In this document: in pieces, positions 53,742-62,124 of the stretch
Numbering within the stretch: the stretch's first letter is position 1
Layout: every line of letters begins with the position of its first letter
From: Methylobacter sp015476545
GTDB taxonomy: Bacteria > Pseudomonadota > Gammaproteobacteria > Methylococcales > Methylomonadaceae
DNA length: 64,000 nt
Direction of reading: 5' to 3'
NCBI RefSeq assembly: GCF_052162025.1
Contig: NZ_CP197401.1
Coordinates: 744,001 to 808,000, forward strand
Translations under genes and position numbers: made by a program
The notes under the pieces: generated by a model
Told to the model about the DNA's origin: nothing
Seen by the model: only the letters and a program-made list of their open reading frames with translations
The model's database searches: none

Positions 53742-53744
53742 GAG

Positions 53745-54248
53745 ATGTATTTATTGACGAAAAAATCGATCATACTCATTATGGCCTTGTTATTGAGCGC
53801 GTGCGGTTACCATTTGCGCGGCGCGCTTGATCTGCCAACGGGCATGAGGAATGTTTATCTGGATGGCGGTTCAGAGCCGTTACGGGAACAATTCAAGCGC
53901 ACATTGAAATCCTCTGCTGGCAAGCTTGCCAACTCACCGGAAGGAGCCGGCATGACCATCAGGATATTCGGCGAGGATCTTAATCGGAGGGCATTGTCGT
54001 TGGATGCCAAAGGTAAGGCTGAAGAATTTGAATTGCTTTACCGGTTGGAATATGAAGTGCTAGGTTCAGGCAAGTCCGTGCTGATGAAGAGGCAGCCAGT
54101 CGAGATAAGGCGTGACTATTTCAATGATCAGCAGGATATTATGGCTAAGGATAATGAAGAAGCCGTGATCCGTAATGAAATGTATCAACAGGCTGTGCGT
54201 ACGATAGTCGACCGTGCGCGGGTTGTATTGGAGGCGAACGCCAAATAA
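53745..54248 (+). CDS. lptE: LPS assembly lipoprotein LptE
   Basis: 167 residues. Lipoprotein signal with lipobox LSAC (Cys at about 20), followed by GYHLRG, the conserved start of mature LptE. LptE plugs the LptD barrel and helps put lipopolysaccharide in the outer leaflet. It sits between leuS and holA, four bases after leuS, the standard arrangement. Confidence 0.95.
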   Translation: MYLLTKKSIILIMALLLSACGYHLRGALDLPTGMRNVYLDGGSEPLREQFKRTLKSSAGKLANSPEGAGMTIRIFGEDLNRRALSLDAKGKAEEFELLYRLEYEVLGSGKSVLMKRQPVEIRRDYFNDQQDIMAKDNEEAVIRNEMYQQAVRTIVDRARVVLEANAK

Positions 54249-54249
54249 C

Positions 54250-55275
54250 ATGCGTTTAAAACCCGAGCAGTTAGGGGCCGAGCTTCAAAAGGGTTTGGCG
54301 CCTGTTTACTTTATTAGCGGCGACGAGCCATTACAACTTGGTGAACTGGCCGATGCCGTCAGAGAAGCCGCAAGACAGGCTGGTTTTTTGACGCGCGAGG
54401 TCTTTTCAGTCGAAACAGGGTTTGAATGGAATGATTTGACGGCGGCTGCCGATTCATACTCCATTTTTTCAGATAAGAAAATCATCGATTTAAGGTTGTC
54501 TTCCGGCGCTCCGGGAACAGAAGGCTCGAAAGCGCTGACCGCTTATTGCGAACGCTTGCCGGCCGATACGGTTTTGCTCATTACGGCCGGCAAGCTGGCC
54601 AGTGCCGCATTAAAGACGCGCTGGTTACAGGCTCTGGAAAAGGCCGGGGCAGTCATTCAGGTCTGGCCCCTGGACGGACAGGATTTAATCCGGTGGTTGC
54701 AGCAAAGAATGCAGCGGCGCGGACTCAGTACTGATCCGGAAGGGCTGAAAATACTCGCGTCCAGGATTGAAGGCAACCTGCTTGCCGCTGCTCAGGAAAT
54801 AGAAAAACTCTATGTACTGTATGGTCCTGGGCATTTGAGCGATCAGCAGATTCTCGATGTCGTAGCCGACAGTTCCCGATACGATGTGTTCAAGTTGATC
54901 GATTGCGTGCTGGGAGCCAGCATGAAGCGCATTTTCAAAGTGCTATCAGGCTTGCAGGCGGAAGGCATTGCAGCGCCGGTGATCTTATGGGCTCTCACGC
55001 GCGAAGCCAGAACATTGATCAAGATGAAAAGAGCGATAGCCCAGGGACAAAACAGAGAGCTGGTATTTAAAAACAATCAGATCTGGGATAAGCGTAAACA
55101 GCTGGTCAGCCATGCGTTGAACAGACTTAGCGAGCAGGATTTGAATAGCGTATTGCTGTTAAGCGCCAAGGCCGACCGGCAAATTAAAGGTCAGCAGAAA
55201 GGCGACGCGTGGGAAACGCTACGGACTATCTGCCTGGTATTTGCATCAACCCCGGTTATGGCTGATACAGTCTGA
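54250..55275 (+). CDS. holA: DNA polymerase III subunit delta
   Basis: 341 residues from the ATG at 54250, two bases after the lptE stop; a GTG further up would lie inside lptE. N-terminal YFISGDEPLQLGE, central RWLQQRM and GLKILASRIEGNLLAAAQEIEKL, and C-terminal LLLSAKADRQIKGQ are typical. Delta opens the beta clamp as part of the clamp loader. Confidence 0.95.
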   Translation: MRLKPEQLGAELQKGLAPVYFISGDEPLQLGELADAVREAARQAGFLTREVFSVETGFEWNDLTAAADSYSIFSDKKIIDLRLSSGAPGTEGSKALTAYCERLPADTVLLITAGKLASAALKTRWLQALEKAGAVIQVWPLDGQDLIRWLQQRMQRRGLSTDPEGLKILASRIEGNLLAAAQEIEKLYVLYGPGHLSDQQILDVVADSSRYDVFKLIDCVLGASMKRIFKVLSGLQAEGIAAPVILWALTREARTLIKMKRAIAQGQNRELVFKNNQIWDKRKQLVSHALNRLSEQDLNSVLLLSAKADRQIKGQQKGDAWETLRTICLVFASTPVMADTV

Positions 55276-55421
55276 ACCTGGCATCGTCCAGACGGCTGTC
55301 ATTGGCTATCTACAATACAAAAATCACATCGTCATCAATATCATGCGGCAAGGGCTTGAAAAAAATAAATGCGCCCCAATATTCGCAGTCATCCCATTTT
55401 TCATTATCAGGAATAATAAAG

Positions 55422-57344
55422 ATGACTGTTGAAGCAAAGAAAGAAACCCTAGGGTTTGAAACCGAAGTTAAGCATCTCCTGCATTTGATGATTCATTCCT
55501 TGTACAGCAACAAGGAAATCTTTTTGCGCGAGTTAATTTCAAATGCGTCCGATGCGGCGGATAAATTGCGTTTCCTGGCATTGTCCAATGACAGCCTGTA
55601 CGAAAGCGACAGCGATCTGAAGATCCGCCTTGAATATGACAAGGACAAACGCACGATCACGATTATCGATAACGGCATCGGCATGACCCGTGCGGAAGTG
55701 CAAGAGCATATCGGCACAATCGCAAAATCCGGCACCAAACAGTTTTTTGAAGCCTTAACAGGCGATCAAGCCAAAGACAGCGAGCTGATAGGCCAGTTCG
55801 GCGTTGGTTTCTATTCAGCTTTTATTGTCGCCGACAAAGTGACGCTGACTACGCGTAAAGCCGGTGCGCCGGTTAATGAAGGCGTTCGTTGGGAGTCGGC
55901 CGGCGAAGGCGATTACACCATTGAATCGGTAGAGAAACCCAAACGCGGCACTGAAATCGTCTTGCATCTGAAAGAATCGGAAAGCGAATTCCTGGACGGC
56001 TATCGCATCCGATCCATCGTCAGAAAGTTTTCCGATCACATTTCCTTGCCTATTGTCATGGACAAAGAGTCTATGCCTTCTATGGGTGAGGAAGGCGAGG
56101 AAGAAAAGCCTGCTGCGCCTGAAGAAGAGACTATCAACAGCGCCTCGGCTTTATGGACCAAAGCCCGCCAGGAGATTTCCGAAAACGATTACAATGAGTT
56201 TTATAAGCATGTCGCCCACGATTATCAGGATCCGATGGCTTATGTTCACAGCAAGGTGGAAGGCTCCAACGAATACACGCTGTTGCTCTACGTGCCATCG
56301 CATGCACCATTCGATATGTGGGATAGAGAAGCCAAGCACGGCGTAAAACTGTATATACGCAAAGTCTTCATCACTGATGACGCTGAACAGTTGATGCCGC
56401 GTTATCTGCGTTTTATCCGCGGCATCATTGACGCCAACTCATTGCCTTTGAACGTATCACGCGAAATCCTGCAGCAGAGCAAGAATATCAGCAATATCAA
56501 GTCAGGCGCCGTCAAAAAAGTGCTGGGCATGCTGGAAGGCATGGCTAAAAACGAGCCGGAAAAATATGAGAAGTTCTGGTCCGAGTTCGGCGCTGTCATG
56601 AAAGAAGGTCCAATAGAAGATCATGCAAATAAAGACCGCATCGCCAAACTGTTGCGTTTCGCTTCGACGCATACCGATAACAGTAAACAGACAGTCACAC
56701 TGGAAGACTATGTGAGCCGCATGAAGGAAGGCCAGGAAAAAATCTACTATGTCACGGCGGACAGCTACTCGGCGGCTAAAAACAGCCCGCATCTGGAAAT
56801 TTTCCGCAAGAAGGGCATTGAGGTGCTGCTGTTATCCGACCGTATCGATGAATGGCTCGTCTCGCACCTGGGCGAATTTGACGGCAAGCATTTGCAATCC
56901 ATTGCCAAAGGCGAGCTGGATTTAGGCAAGCTCGAGGACGAAGCCGATAAACAAGAGCAGGAAGAAGTCAATAAGGACTTTGAATCGGTATTGAAGCAGA
57001 TCAAGGACGTACTGGCTGATAAAGTCAGCGAAGTGCGCTTAAGCCACCGTCTGACCGAGTCCCCGGCTTGTCTGGTTTCCGATATTTACGGCATGAGCCT
57101 GAATATGGAACGTATCATGAAGGAAGCCGGTCAATCCATGGGCTTCGGCAAAAAGCCTATCTTCGAGATCAATCCGACGCACCCGCTGGTAGCGCGCCTA
57201 AAAAAAGAACAGGATGATGCGAGGTTTGCGGATCTGGCCCATATCCTCTTCGATCAGGCTATCTTGAGCGAAGGCGGGCAGCTGGATGATCCGGCCGCTT
57301 TTGTTCATAAGCTGAACGGATTATTGCAGGGATTGCTGCACTAA
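55422..57344 (+). CDS. htpG: Chaperone HtpG (Hsp90)
   Basis: 640 residues from the ATG at 55422 (AGGA upstream); the open frame starts earlier but without a site. GHKL ATPase motifs: FLRELISNASDAADKLR, DNGIGMT, IAKSGTKQFF, GQFGVGFYSAFIV. The middle domain has RGIIDANSLPLNVSREILQ, and the C-terminal dimerization domain ends KLNGLLQGLLH. Hsp90-class chaperone for client folding in stress. Terminator follows at 57349. A short decayed copy of its end lies before tgt. Confidence 0.97.
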   Translation: MTVEAKKETLGFETEVKHLLHLMIHSLYSNKEIFLRELISNASDAADKLRFLALSNDSLYESDSDLKIRLEYDKDKRTITIIDNGIGMTRAEVQEHIGTIAKSGTKQFFEALTGDQAKDSELIGQFGVGFYSAFIVADKVTLTTRKAGAPVNEGVRWESAGEGDYTIESVEKPKRGTEIVLHLKESESEFLDGYRIRSIVRKFSDHISLPIVMDKESMPSMGEEGEEEKPAAPEEETINSASALWTKARQEISENDYNEFYKHVAHDYQDPMAYVHSKVEGSNEYTLLLYVPSHAPFDMWDREAKHGVKLYIRKVFITDDAEQLMPRYLRFIRGIIDANSLPLNVSREILQQSKNISNIKSGAVKKVLGMLEGMAKNEPEKYEKFWSEFGAVMKEGPIEDHANKDRIAKLLRFASTHTDNSKQTVTLEDYVSRMKEGQEKIYYVTADSYSAAKNSPHLEIFRKKGIEVLLLSDRIDEWLVSHLGEFDGKHLQSIAKGELDLGKLEDEADKQEQEEVNKDFESVLKQIKDVLADKVSEVRLSHRLTESPACLVSDIYGMSLNMERIMKEAGQSMGFGKKPIFEINPTHPLVARLKKEQDDARFADLAHILFDQAILSEGGQLDDPAAFVHKLNGLLQGLLH

Positions 57345-57348
57345 AATC

Positions 57349-57377
57349 AAAAAAGGCTGGATACTCTCCAGCCTTTT
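57349..57377. terminator. Terminator shared by htpG and the converging dedA transcript
   Basis: AAAAAGGCTGGA, loop TACTC, TCCAGCCTTTTTT: strong stem with T-run in both directions. Confidence 0.92.
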
Positions 57378-57405
57378 TTATATCTGTTGAACCTGTTGCT
57401 GCGCT

Positions 57406-58053
57406 TTATTGATTTTTTGCCCGCATGCCCTGCCAGGCATGATGCGCCACAGGCAGAAATGAGACGGCGATAATGCCTAAAACGACCAGCTCGAAATTCT
57501 TCTTGACCAGTTCAAGATTGCCGAACTGATAGCCCAGCGTAATGAGTCCGCCCACCCATAAACAGGCGCCAGTGATGCAAAAAATGATATAGCGCGGATA
57601 ACGCATATTGCCTGCGCCCGCCACGAAAGGCGCGACGGTTCGAATAATCGGTATAAACCGGGCAATGATCACGGTTCTGCCGCCGTGTTTTTCATAATAG
57701 GTTTCGGTCTGTTCGATATATTCCCGTTTAAAAAAGCCAATTTTTTCGCGCGCTTTGACTTTCGTGCCGAAAAACTTACCGATGACATAGTTAAGGTTAT
57801 CGCCAGCCAGCGCTGCAACGATTAAAAGCGCGATCAAAAGATAGATATCGAGTTGTCCGGTGCTGGCTCCCAGAGCGCCAACGGCAAACAGCAGCGAATC
57901 GCCCGGCAGCAGGGGCATGACGACCAAGCCTGTTTCACAAAAAATAATCAGGAATAATATGGCATAGGTCAGGGTGCCGTACTGTGCCAGAATATCGGCG
58001 AGATGCGCATTGAGATGGATGAAAAAATCTAATAGCTGTGCAAGGAATTCCAT
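57406..58053 (-). CDS. DedA family membrane protein
   Basis: 215 residues, with at least four hydrophobic segments and the DedA motifs: ETGLVVMPLLPGDSLLFAVGAL (about 41-62), the FxRxxP-like RFIPIIRTVAPFVAGAGNM, and two basic gates RTV and GGRTVIIARF. DedA proteins are undecaprenyl-phosphate or phospholipid transporters. It faces htpG and is separated from exbD. Confidence 0.93.
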   Translation of the reverse strand: MEFLAQLLDFFIHLNAHLADILAQYGTLTYAILFLIIFCETGLVVMPLLPGDSLLFAVGALGASTGQLDIYLLIALLIVAALAGDNLNYVIGKFFGTKVKAREKIGFFKREYIEQTETYYEKHGGRTVIIARFIPIIRTVAPFVAGAGNMRYPRYIIFCITGACLWVGGLITLGYQFGNLELVKKNFELVVLGIIAVSFLPVAHHAWQGMRAKNQ

Positions 58054-58175
58054 AAGTGCCGAGTTTTAACCTATAAAAATTGGTTATTGTATAAAAAATG
58101 ACTTAAGACCCGCTTCAGAAGTTTCATTTATCAGACCGATATCGCATTAACCCTAACTTGGGGCGGCGGCAGCTA

Positions 58176-58586
58176 TTATTTTTCTACCGTCACAAACGCT
58201 ATTTTGACTAGCCCTGCATGTTGTACGGTGGCCATGACTTCGGCGACTTTTCCATAAATGACGCCTTGGTCGGCATAAAGATGCAGTGCCACTTCGGGAT
58301 TTTTCTCCAGCTCTTGCTTCAAAATGGTTTCCAGGGCGGCCAGATCCGCAACAGGCTGTTTGTTGAGCGTTATGCCGCCTTGCGTATCAATGCCGAGCTG
58401 CAAGGGCTGCTCCTCCACATTCGCTGTGGTTTCGGCCGTTTTCGGCAGCGCCACATGCACCGATTGCGTCAGTAGGGGCGCTGTCACCAGAAGGATTATC
58501 ACCAAAACCAGCATGACGTCAACGAGCGGCGTGACGTTGATTTCGCTCATGGCATCTTCGTTTTCGGATTGTGTTTTAAAGGCCAT
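58176..58586 (-). CDS. exbD: ExbD/TolR-family biopolymer transport protein
   Basis: 136 residues. One membrane helix (about 19-38) with the key Asp in INVTPLVDVMLVLVIIL, then a periplasmic domain. Third gene of tonB-exbB-exbD; exbB ends two bases before it. Works with ExbB as proton-driven stator that energises TonB. Confidence 0.93.
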   Translation of the reverse strand: MAFKTQSENEDAMSEINVTPLVDVMLVLVIILLVTAPLLTQSVHVALPKTAETTANVEEQPLQLGIDTQGGITLNKQPVADLAALETILKQELEKNPEVALHLYADQGVIYGKVAEVMATVQHAGLVKIAFVTVEK

Positions 58587-58588
58587 TG

Positions 58589-59254
58589 CTATTCCTTGTT
58601 TTGAGCATCTGTACTTAATGCGGCATGCATGAAGCTGGTCACGAAATTTTCCAATCCGGCACGTTGCAGTTTGACGCGGCGCAGGAAAAAGTTGTAAGCC
58701 AGCACGGCCGGTACGGCGACGGCAATGCCGATAGCAGTGGCGACAAGGGCATCGCCAATAGGGCCGGCTACGACATCGAGGCTTGTTGAACCACTTTCGG
58801 TGATTTGGTGCATGGCGTGCATGATGCCCAAAACCGTTCCGAACAGGCCAACGAACGGCGCCGTGCTGCCGATACTGGCCAGCAAGGTCAAACCGCTTTC
58901 CATCAAATGTTGCTCTTCCTGCATTTGAACGAAAAGAGATTGTTCCAGCAGTTCGCTGGGCGTGCCGCGAAACTTAAGGCTCTTGGCGGAAACTTGTCGA
59001 CTCTCGGCCAGCCAAGCCAAACCTTGGCGTGCAATTCGCGCTTGCGGTCCCCTGAATGCGCTTGCAGGTAAAGCCTCTGCCTCAGCCAGTGTGGCAGAGG
59101 CCCAAAACGCGCTGTTGAAAAGCCGATTCCAGGCGCTGTTTTTCCAGAATTGCCAGGATTTAAAGATAATAAGCGTCCAGGTTGCTACCGAAAACGTCAA
59201 TAGAACATAGAAAGTCCCATCGACAATAACGGTAGGGGATATGTGATGAAGCAT
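58589..59254 (-). CDS. exbB: ExbB/TolQ-family proton channel
   Basis: 221 residues, three membrane helices (about 12-32, 123-145, 165-190). MotA/TolQ/ExbB signature: LTLLASIGSTAPFVGLFGTVLGIMHAM and a conserved VAGPIGDALVATAIGIAVAVPAVLAYN helix. Second gene of the TonB system. Confidence 0.93.
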   Translation of the reverse strand: MLHHISPTVIVDGTFYVLLTFSVATWTLIIFKSWQFWKNSAWNRLFNSAFWASATLAEAEALPASAFRGPQARIARQGLAWLAESRQVSAKSLKFRGTPSELLEQSLFVQMQEEQHLMESGLTLLASIGSTAPFVGLFGTVLGIMHAMHQITESGSTSLDVVAGPIGDALVATAIGIAVAVPAVLAYNFFLRRVKLQRAGLENFVTSFMHAALSTDAQNKE

Positions 59255-59327
59255 TAAGATCTTCTCCTTCTTGAGTCATTCAAAGTAAAAATAACGGGAT
59301 TGCATGAATACAAGACATTCAAGCCCA

Positions 59328-60140
59328 TCACTTCGATAATTTAAATTTAAGTATTTGCACCGCGCGTTGCGCAACCGCTACGCCATTGACCAGTTTTTCT
59401 TTAAATTGCCATTTTTTGATGGCATCCATCGCCGCATCGTCGAAAATATCGGTGGGCTCGGCCTCGACAACGACGGCATCCGATACAGTCCCTTCCGTCG
59501 TGATGGTGAATTCGATTTTAACCCAGCCTTCAATATGCCGATTCGCCGCACGGGTAGGGTACTTAGGCGGAACGCGCACGAGCGGCATGATGCCCGAAAC
59601 GACTGTTTTGGTATCGGCTTTTGCCGCTCCGGTCTTCTCAGCAGGTTTGCTCGACTGATTAATGGTCGGCTGGGGAGTCGCCGGTGCAGGCGTTTCCGCT
59701 TTTTGTGCCGAATCAGAAAACGATGGCGGAGCCGGGAGCGGTTGCTCGACAATAGGCTGTGGTTTTGGAAGCGCCACAGGCTTGCTAACTTCCGGCGTTT
59801 TCTTTTTGACTGATTGTTTGACAGGCGGCTTTTTCGGCTGAATTTTTTTGGGCTCGACCGGCTTTGGCTTGGGCGGCGCCGGTTTTGGCGGAGAAAGGGG
59901 CGCGACTGCGGGTTTGGGGCTTGGCGCGGAAAGCAAAGCCACTTCCATTACCTTAGGCGGTTTTTTCGGGCTGTCGGGTTCATTCGGCTGTAATAGCCAG
60001 ACAATGACCAATAAATGCAGCAGTAGCACTAGAATCGCTACTAATCCAACCATCGGGCGGAGGCTTGCCTCGGCAGTCAATCTGTCAAATAGGGTTGGTT
60101 TTTCTTGCACTATCGGTATCATAACGTCGCTGAAATTCAT
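59328..60140 (-). CDS. tonB: Energy transducer TonB
   Basis: 270 residues. One N-terminal helix (about 30-51, LVAILVLLLHLLVIVWLL), a Pro/Lys-rich spacer (60-165), and a C-terminal TonB fold from RVPPKYPTRAANRHIEGWVKIEF (about 190). It drives outer-membrane receptors using ExbBD; no receptor gene is adjacent. First of three minus-strand genes; no clear Fur box seen upstream. Confidence 0.93.
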   Translation of the reverse strand: MNFSDVMIPIVQEKPTLFDRLTAEASLRPMVGLVAILVLLLHLLVIVWLLQPNEPDSPKKPPKVMEVALLSAPSPKPAVAPLSPPKPAPPKPKPVEPKKIQPKKPPVKQSVKKKTPEVSKPVALPKPQPIVEQPLPAPPSFSDSAQKAETPAPATPQPTINQSSKPAEKTGAAKADTKTVVSGIMPLVRVPPKYPTRAANRHIEGWVKIEFTITTEGTVSDAVVVEAEPTDIFDDAAMDAIKKWQFKEKLVNGVAVAQRAVQILKFKLSK

Positions 60141-60538
60141 TAAATCCTGATCAGTTGAGCGTCGCTCTGTTGTGAATAGTCTTGCAAATATCTAAAACTT
60201 GAGGTTGCTTACGGTCGGATTGGCGCCGGGGCGGATAGGGTTTGAAAAAAGCTTTGGGCCGGCGTATTCATCATATCGATGTGTTGTAAGGCGCGCTATT
60301 TTAGCCCAGCCGCTTAGTAAAAGGTAAATTTTTTTAATAATCTCAAACAATTATTTGAACGAGCATGAATCAGAGCAGTCTTAGGCTGTCAATGATCGAC
60401 ATGTCCGCCGTTCGCTCAGTCTATCGGTTGTTTTTGTCTGTAAGTTGAACAGTTTATTGCAGGAACTGTTGCAACTGTTGCACTAAAGATCCAAAAGGCT
60501 GGATAATCTCCGGCCTTTTTATGCGTTAAAGTAGTACC
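60141..60538. other. Intergenic between tonB and tgt, with htpG-like relic
   Basis: 398 bases. Bases 60433-60486 encode, in frame, V-C-K-L-N-S-L-L-Q-E-L-L and end in TAA, resembling the last codons of htpG. A terminator-like stem GGCTGG/CCGGCC with T5 (60493-60521) follows and matches the htpG terminator. The rest should contain the tonB and tgt promoters; none called. Confidence 0.6.
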
Positions 60539-61654
60539 ATGGAATTTAAGTTAATCAATACTGACGGTCACGCCCGGCGCGGCCAGCTCAAATTTGCCCG
60601 CGGCATTGTAGAAACCCCGATTTTCATGCCAGTTGGCACCTATGGCGCCGTTAAATCATTGACGCCGGAAGACCTGACCGGTGTCGGCGCCCAAATCATT
60701 CTGGGCAATACGTTTCATCTCATGTTGCGCCCGGGCACTGAAGTCATGAAGATCCATGGCGATCTGCATGATTTCATGGGGTGGGACAAACCCATCCTGA
60801 CCGATTCCGGCGGCTTCCAGGTATTCAGTCTCGGCGCGTTAAGAAAAATTACCGAGCAGGGCGTCACTTTTAAATCGCCCATCAACGGCAGTTCGATTTT
60901 CATGGGGCCCGAAGAATCGATGCAGGTGCAGCGCGATCTCGGGTCCGATATCGTCATGATATTTGACGAATGTACGCCATACCCGGCAACCGTTCAGGAG
61001 GCGGCAGATTCCATGCGCCTGTCCTTGCGCTGGGCAGCTCGCAGCAAGCAAGCGCATGGCGATAATGAATCCGCTCTGTTTGGCATTGTGCAGGGCGGCA
61101 TGTATGAGCATTTGCGCCAGGAGTCGATAGACGGTCTGGTCGATATCGGCTTTGACGGTTATGCTATCGGCGGCTTGTCGGTAGGCGAGCCGAAAGAAGA
61201 AATGATGAATACGCTCGACGTCGTGCATCCTAAAATGCCGGTGGACAAGCCGCGTTATCTGATGGGGGTCGGTACGCCGGAGGATCTGGTTGAGGCAGTC
61301 AGGCGCGGCATAGACATGTTCGACTGCGTGATGCCGACGCGCAACGCCCGCAACGGCCATCTTTTCACATCGACCGGCGTGATAAAAATCAGGAACAGCC
61401 AGTATCAATTCGATACCAATCCCCTGGATGAATCTTGTGGCTGCTATACCTGCCGCAACTATTCCAGAGCCTATCTGAAACATTTGGATCGATGCGGAGA
61501 AATGCTGGGCTCCAGGCTCAATACTATTCATAACCTGTACTATTACCTGAGCCTGATGCAAGGGTTGCGCGATGCGATTGAAAAGCAAGAGCTGGATGTT
61601 TTTGTCAAGCAGTTTTACCAACAACGAGGAAAAGCCGTGCCGACTGTGGCATAA
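60539..61654 (+). CDS. tgt: Queuine tRNA-ribosyltransferase
   Basis: 371 residues. Catalytic and binding motifs: TDSGGFQVFSL, DECTPYPA, GIVQGGMY, GGLSVGEPKEEM, GVGTPEDLVEAVRRGIDMFDCVMPTRNARNG and a zinc site CGCYTC..C. It exchanges guanine for preQ1 at position 34 of tRNAs with GUN anticodons. First gene of the tgt-yajC-secD order. ATG at 60539. Confidence 0.97.
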   Translation: MEFKLINTDGHARRGQLKFARGIVETPIFMPVGTYGAVKSLTPEDLTGVGAQIILGNTFHLMLRPGTEVMKIHGDLHDFMGWDKPILTDSGGFQVFSLGALRKITEQGVTFKSPINGSSIFMGPEESMQVQRDLGSDIVMIFDECTPYPATVQEAADSMRLSLRWAARSKQAHGDNESALFGIVQGGMYEHLRQESIDGLVDIGFDGYAIGGLSVGEPKEEMMNTLDVVHPKMPVDKPRYLMGVGTPEDLVEAVRRGIDMFDCVMPTRNARNGHLFTSTGVIKIRNSQYQFDTNPLDESCGCYTCRNYSRAYLKHLDRCGEMLGSRLNTIHNLYYYLSLMQGLRDAIEKQELDVFVKQFYQQRGKAVPTVA

Positions 61655-61694
61655 TGGCTGAATTTTAATTACATAATAACAACCGAGGATAACA

Positions 61695-62048
61695 ATGAGT
61701 TTCTTTATTTCCGACGCCTTAGCGGAAGCCGCGGCTCCCGCCGCCCAACAACCCGGTATGGAAGGCATGATTTTTCCACTGGCCATCCTGCTGTTTTTCT
61801 ATTTTCTGTTTCTGCGCCCGCAAGCCAAAAAAGCAAAAGAACAAAAGCAGATGCTGGCATCTCTCAATAAAGGCGTCGAAGTCGTGACTACAGGCGGAAT
61901 TCTGGGCAAAGTCGTTGATCTGGATGAGAATTTTGTCAAGCTTGAAATCAGCGATAATACTTTCATTCAAGTCCAGCGCCATGCTATTGCCAGCCTGATG
62001 CCGAAAGGAACTTATAAAGCGGTAACTAAAAAGGTTAATAAAGCTTAA
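61695..62048 (+). CDS. yajC: Sec translocase accessory subunit YajC
   Basis: 117 residues. One membrane helix (about 28-45, ILLFFYFLFLRPQ) and the YajC motif RPQAKKAKEQKQML, then a soluble domain (VVTTGGILGKV). Forms part of the SecDF-YajC complex. ATG at 61695 with GAGGA before it. Confidence 0.96.
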   Translation: MSFFISDALAEAAAPAAQQPGMEGMIFPLAILLFFYFLFLRPQAKKAKEQKQMLASLNKGVEVVTTGGILGKVVDLDENFVKLEISDNTFIQVQRHAIASLMPKGTYKAVTKKVNKA

Positions 62049-62124
62049 TTATTGCCCCTGTGTCAGAGCTTGTCGGCAAGAAGCTGAGTCAGCTAAGACG
62101 CGGTTTAATCGTTGGAATAAAATA

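Noticed and set aside
60141..60432. Fur-box search upstream of tonB
   Set aside because: No sequence close to the GATAAT-repeat pattern was found by eye.
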